A stretch of DNA of 64,000 nucleotides, taken from assembly GCA_951812625.1 (NCBI GenBank), contig CATOSP010000002.1, positions 784,880 through 848,879 of the forward strand. The letters are read 5' to 3'. Source of the stretch: an uncultured Dehalococcoidia bacterium (lineage in GTDB: Bacteria; Chloroflexota; Dehalococcoidia; Lucifugimonadales; UBA3495). Shown here in pieces: positions 61,856 through 64,000 of the stretch. Numbering within the stretch: the stretch's first letter is position 1; each line of letters starts with the position of its first letter. The notes beneath the pieces were generated by a model, which saw nothing but the letters and a program-made list of their open reading frames with translations, searched no databases and had not been told where the DNA came from. The position numbers and the translations under genes are program-made.

Positions 61856-63193
61856 GTGAAAAGGGGGCAGTTACACTCCAGCCTGGGCGGGTATATATTG
61901 CAACAGTCGCAATTGGGATTCCTCGTCGTCGGACTTAACCACCGTAGCGCACCATTGGAGGTGCGTGAAAGGTTGACCCTCAACGCCGACCAAATACCCG
62001 GTGCGCTGGCGGCTATGGATCAATTCGGGGTTCCCGGAGCCATCATCTCCACATGCAACCGCTCCGAGTTTTACGCCTTAGAGCCAAGTGGCCCTGCCAA
62101 CGTAAATTACTGGGGGATCGGAGACCAACGGTGCAGGGAATTCTTGGTCGACTATTTTGACGTTCCGTTGGTGGAAGTTGAGCGATACCTTTACTGCCAC
62201 CGGGACCGGCAGTGTATCAGGCACCTGTTCCGAGTCGCGTCCAGCCTCGATTCCATGATTCAGGGCGAGGACCAGATCATAGGCCAGGTCCGGGAGTCTC
62301 TGGAAATCGCTTTGCACGCTGGGACCATCAGAGGTCCTCTGCTCCAACTATTCCAGCAAGCCCTCCACGTGGGACGGAAGGTGCGCCGGGAAACCGGGAT
62401 CGGGAAGAACGCTCTGTCAGTCAGCCGAGCGTGCGTCGATATGGCCAGAGACACGTTGGGAGATCTGAGCCAACTCCGGGCGATGGTGGTGGGTGCCGGC
62501 GATGCGGCGGGGCTGGCAGCCAATGTGCTGAATATGTCCGGCGTTAAGAAAATTACCGTGACCAACCGAACCCATGAACGTGCGCAGGAGTTGGCTAGGT
62601 CCCTTTCCGGCCGAGCCATTCCGTTCAACCATATGCAGGGTGCTCTGGCTGAGGCCGACTTGGTGATATCCTGCACAGGCTCTCCAGGCTATATTCTGAC
62701 CTCCGGGGCCATACAGACTGCCATGGAGGCGCGCCCGGAACGCCCTTTGTTCTTGCTGGATATCGCTGTCCCCCGGGACATCGACCCTGCCTCCGCCAAC
62801 ATCAGCAACGTGACCCTCCATGACGTCGACGACCTGGACACCATCTCGGACACCTACCGCTTGGAGCGAACCGGGGAGGCAGGCGAGGCCGAGGATTTTG
62901 TAGATCGGGAGACAGACGGATTTCTGGATTGGTGCGCCGCTCAGAGGTCTCTCCCTACCGTGGTGGCTCTCAGGGAACAGGCGGAACAAATGCGCCAAAA
63001 CGAGATCCACAAGACAATTCGCAGGGCTGACTTAGGATTCAACCCTGAACAGATTTCTGCCTTGGATACTATGACCAAGGCGCTCGTAAAGAAGCTATTG
63101 CATGGCCCAACGGTCTACCTGAAAGACCGCGGTGATTCCGTTGACCTGAGGCTGATTAGACAGATGTTTCAGATGCGGGATGAAAACCTATGA
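61856..63193 (+). CDS. hemA: Glutamyl-tRNA reductase
   Basis: A 445-residue enzyme reducing glutamyl-tRNA to glutamate-1-semialdehyde, the start of tetrapyrrole synthesis. FLVVGLNHRSAPLEVRERL, the active-site Cys67 in STCNRSEFY, SLDSMIQGEDQIIGQVRE and the NADPH fold VVGAGDAAGLAANVL are present. GTG 61856 is used; a TTG at 61898 is a possible later start, and neither has a strong ribosome site. It heads a tetrapyrrole/cobalamin run continuing past the right edge. Confidence 0.95.
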   Translation: MKRGQLHSSLGGYILQQSQLGFLVVGLNHRSAPLEVRERLTLNADQIPGALAAMDQFGVPGAIISTCNRSEFYALEPSGPANVNYWGIGDQRCREFLVDYFDVPLVEVERYLYCHRDRQCIRHLFRVASSLDSMIQGEDQIIGQVRESLEIALHAGTIRGPLLQLFQQALHVGRKVRRETGIGKNALSVSRACVDMARDTLGDLSQLRAMVVGAGDAAGLAANVLNMSGVKKITVTNRTHERAQELARSLSGRAIPFNHMQGALAEADLVISCTGSPGYILTSGAIQTAMEARPERPLFLLDIAVPRDIDPASANISNVTLHDVDDLDTISDTYRLERTGEAGEAEDFVDRETDGFLDWCAAQRSLPTVVALREQAEQMRQNEIHKTIRRADLGFNPEQISALDTMTKALVKKLLHGPTVYLKDRGDSVDLRLIRQMFQMRDENL

Positions 63194-63259
63194 CGGCACA
63201 GGTCGCAGACAACGGTATATCGGCTGTCTAATCTTGAAGTGCCAACAGAGACTTGATTC

Positions 63260-63919
63260 GTGAGTATGTCATCATTAGTAGAAAAATATGCACTGCTCCC
63301 CAACGAGATTGATGAACTCAGTCTGCGCATGGTGGAAGATTCCCTGGCAGAGTCCTTGGATCTGACTGTGGGAGAACGCTATGTGGTGTGCCGCATCGTG
63401 CGCGCGGAGGGAGACCCAGACATCGCTTCCGCCATTCGGTTCAGTCCTGGAGCCGTGGAACGTGGACTGGAAGCACTGAAGGGTGGGGCGGGTGTCGTTA
63501 CCGACGTGCGTATGGTCCAGGTGGGTATATCCCGTGCTCTCCTCAACCAATTCGGCGTTTCCACAAGCTGCATGATCGACACCCCACGGACCCACGAGCG
63601 GGCCCGGAAAGAAGGCACGACCCGCTCGGTCGCGGCGGTCAGGGAACTGGCTCCCCAAATGAAGGACGCGGTCGTAGCAATTGGTAATGCCCCGACGGCC
63701 CTCCTGGCTCTGCTGGACATGGTCAGGAACGGCGAGGTGTCCCCGGCCCTTGTCATCGGTATGCCCGTGGGTTTCGTTGCCTGCGCAGAATCCAAGGATG
63801 AGTTGCTGGCCACCGACGTCCCATATGTGACAATCGTCGGCCGCAGGGGTGGGAGTTCCGCTGCCGCAGCGACGGTAAACGCACTGCTGGGATTAATGTC
63901 CCAGGGAGCGACGGAATGA
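63260..63919 (+). CDS. CbiC/CobH-like protein (precorrin-8X methylmutase family), catalytic His replaced
   Basis: A 219-residue protein beginning at GTG 63260 or ATG 63266. VVTDVRMVQVGI, EGTTRSVAAVRE, IGNAPTALLALLDM and VIGMPVGFVACAESKDEL are strong family marks of the enzyme that moves a methyl group from C11 to C12 of the corrin precursor. The key motif (R-x-I-H-A-x-G-D) reads RIVRAEGD, so the catalytic His43 of CobH is Arg48 here. It may be inactive or changed in function. Its stop overlaps the next start (ATGA), and hemA lies 66 bases upstream. Confidence 0.85.
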   Translation: MSMSSLVEKYALLPNEIDELSLRMVEDSLAESLDLTVGERYVVCRIVRAEGDPDIASAIRFSPGAVERGLEALKGGAGVVTDVRMVQVGISRALLNQFGVSTSCMIDTPRTHERARKEGTTRSVAAVRELAPQMKDAVVAIGNAPTALLALLDMVRNGEVSPALVIGMPVGFVACAESKDELLATDVPYVTIVGRRGGSSAAAATVNALLGLMSQGATE

Positions 63920-64000
63920 CCCAGGTGAACCCTCCTTCCACTAGCGGGGACAGTAGGGGCAATGGCGCCTCATGGGGAGTGGTGCTTGTTGCCCATGGCA
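63916..64000 (+). CDS. CbiX-like sirohydrochlorin cobaltochelatase (N-terminal fragment)
   Basis: The frame opens at ATG 63916, overlapping the CbiC-like stop by four bases, and is still open at the window edge after 28 codons. A polar lead of about 19 residues is followed by GVVLVAHG, matching the start of CbiX/CbiK chelatases, whose His is a metal ligand. The family assignment rests on this short segment and on the hemA-CbiC context. Confidence 0.55.
   Translation, partial: MTQVNPPSTSGDSRGNGASWGVVLVAHG

Overview
The window looks like a chromosomal segment of an uncultured Chloroflexota bacterium (Dehalococcoidia or SAR202-like). I infer this from gene content, not from any search: a secreted cadherin/Ig-like repeat protein, two F420-type luciferase-family oxidoreductases, an actinobacterial-type inositol-1-phosphate synthase beside a PimA-like glycosyltransferase, a PAC2-family protein, HspR-type heat-shock control, and frequent GTG/TTG starts. 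Almost the whole window is coding. I see no CRISPR array, rRNA or prophage; one insertion sequence and one tRNA are present.

Layout. 1-4156 (minus): a very large secreted repeat protein running off the left edge. 4157-8253: a repeat-bearing gap, a degenerate receiver protein, a ThuA-like protein, a small zinc-ribbon protein and an ABC exporter pair. 8461-10677: selD, which needs UGA read as selenocysteine, then a molybdopterin oxidoreductase and a tiny zinc ribbon. 10728-14090: a divergent promoter followed by hspR-grpE-dnaK. 14206-20177: unknown proteins, an AcuC-like deacetylase, Mut7-C, a luciferase-like enzyme, a divergent crotonase and a PAC2 protein. 20895-28551: trpS, inositol monophosphatase, MFS, CaiB/BaiF, a radical SAM-methyltransferase pair and a nitroreductase. 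29082-30316: an IS630-family element inside what looks like a copy of a dispersed intergenic repeat. 30818-36967: a membrane-anchored sulfite-oxidase-like protein, a divergent PlsY, a TPR protein, a glutaredoxin-like protein, recA and recX. 36890-43916: zinc-finger membrane protein, plsY, PHP phosphoesterase, ymdB, rny (all minus), then dnaJ-prmA. 43989-49458 (minus): F420-type oxidoreductase, ribH, protein disulfide oxidoreductase, then an inositol-phospholipid cluster. 49605-55997 (minus): PP2C, kinase-like, DUF4129, DUF58 and MoxR, plus a sugar nucleotidyltransferase. 56127-59644 (minus): tRNA-Gln, ruvX, alaS. 59863-64000: SWIM protein, MFS, hemA, a CbiC-like protein and the start of a CbiX-like gene.

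How they fit together. Inositol-1-phosphate synthase, a CDP-alcohol phosphatidyltransferase and a PimA-like glycosyltransferase form one run, with an inositol monophosphatase elsewhere, suggesting phosphatidylinositol-type lipids and their glycosides. Two PlsY-type acyltransferases and a Tes-like radical SAM enzyme add to the lipid theme. HspR, GrpE, DnaK and a distant DnaJ form the chaperone system; a palindrome with HspR-box spacing lies under both -35 boxes of a divergent promoter. The MoxR/DUF58/DUF4129/kinase/PP2C run resembles a membrane-linked phospho-signalling and maturation module. The most striking sequence-level points are the Sec-encoding TGA with a downstream hairpin in selD, a likely CTG start in ruvX, an Arg in place of the catalytic His in the CbiC-like protein, and the dispersed repeat family.
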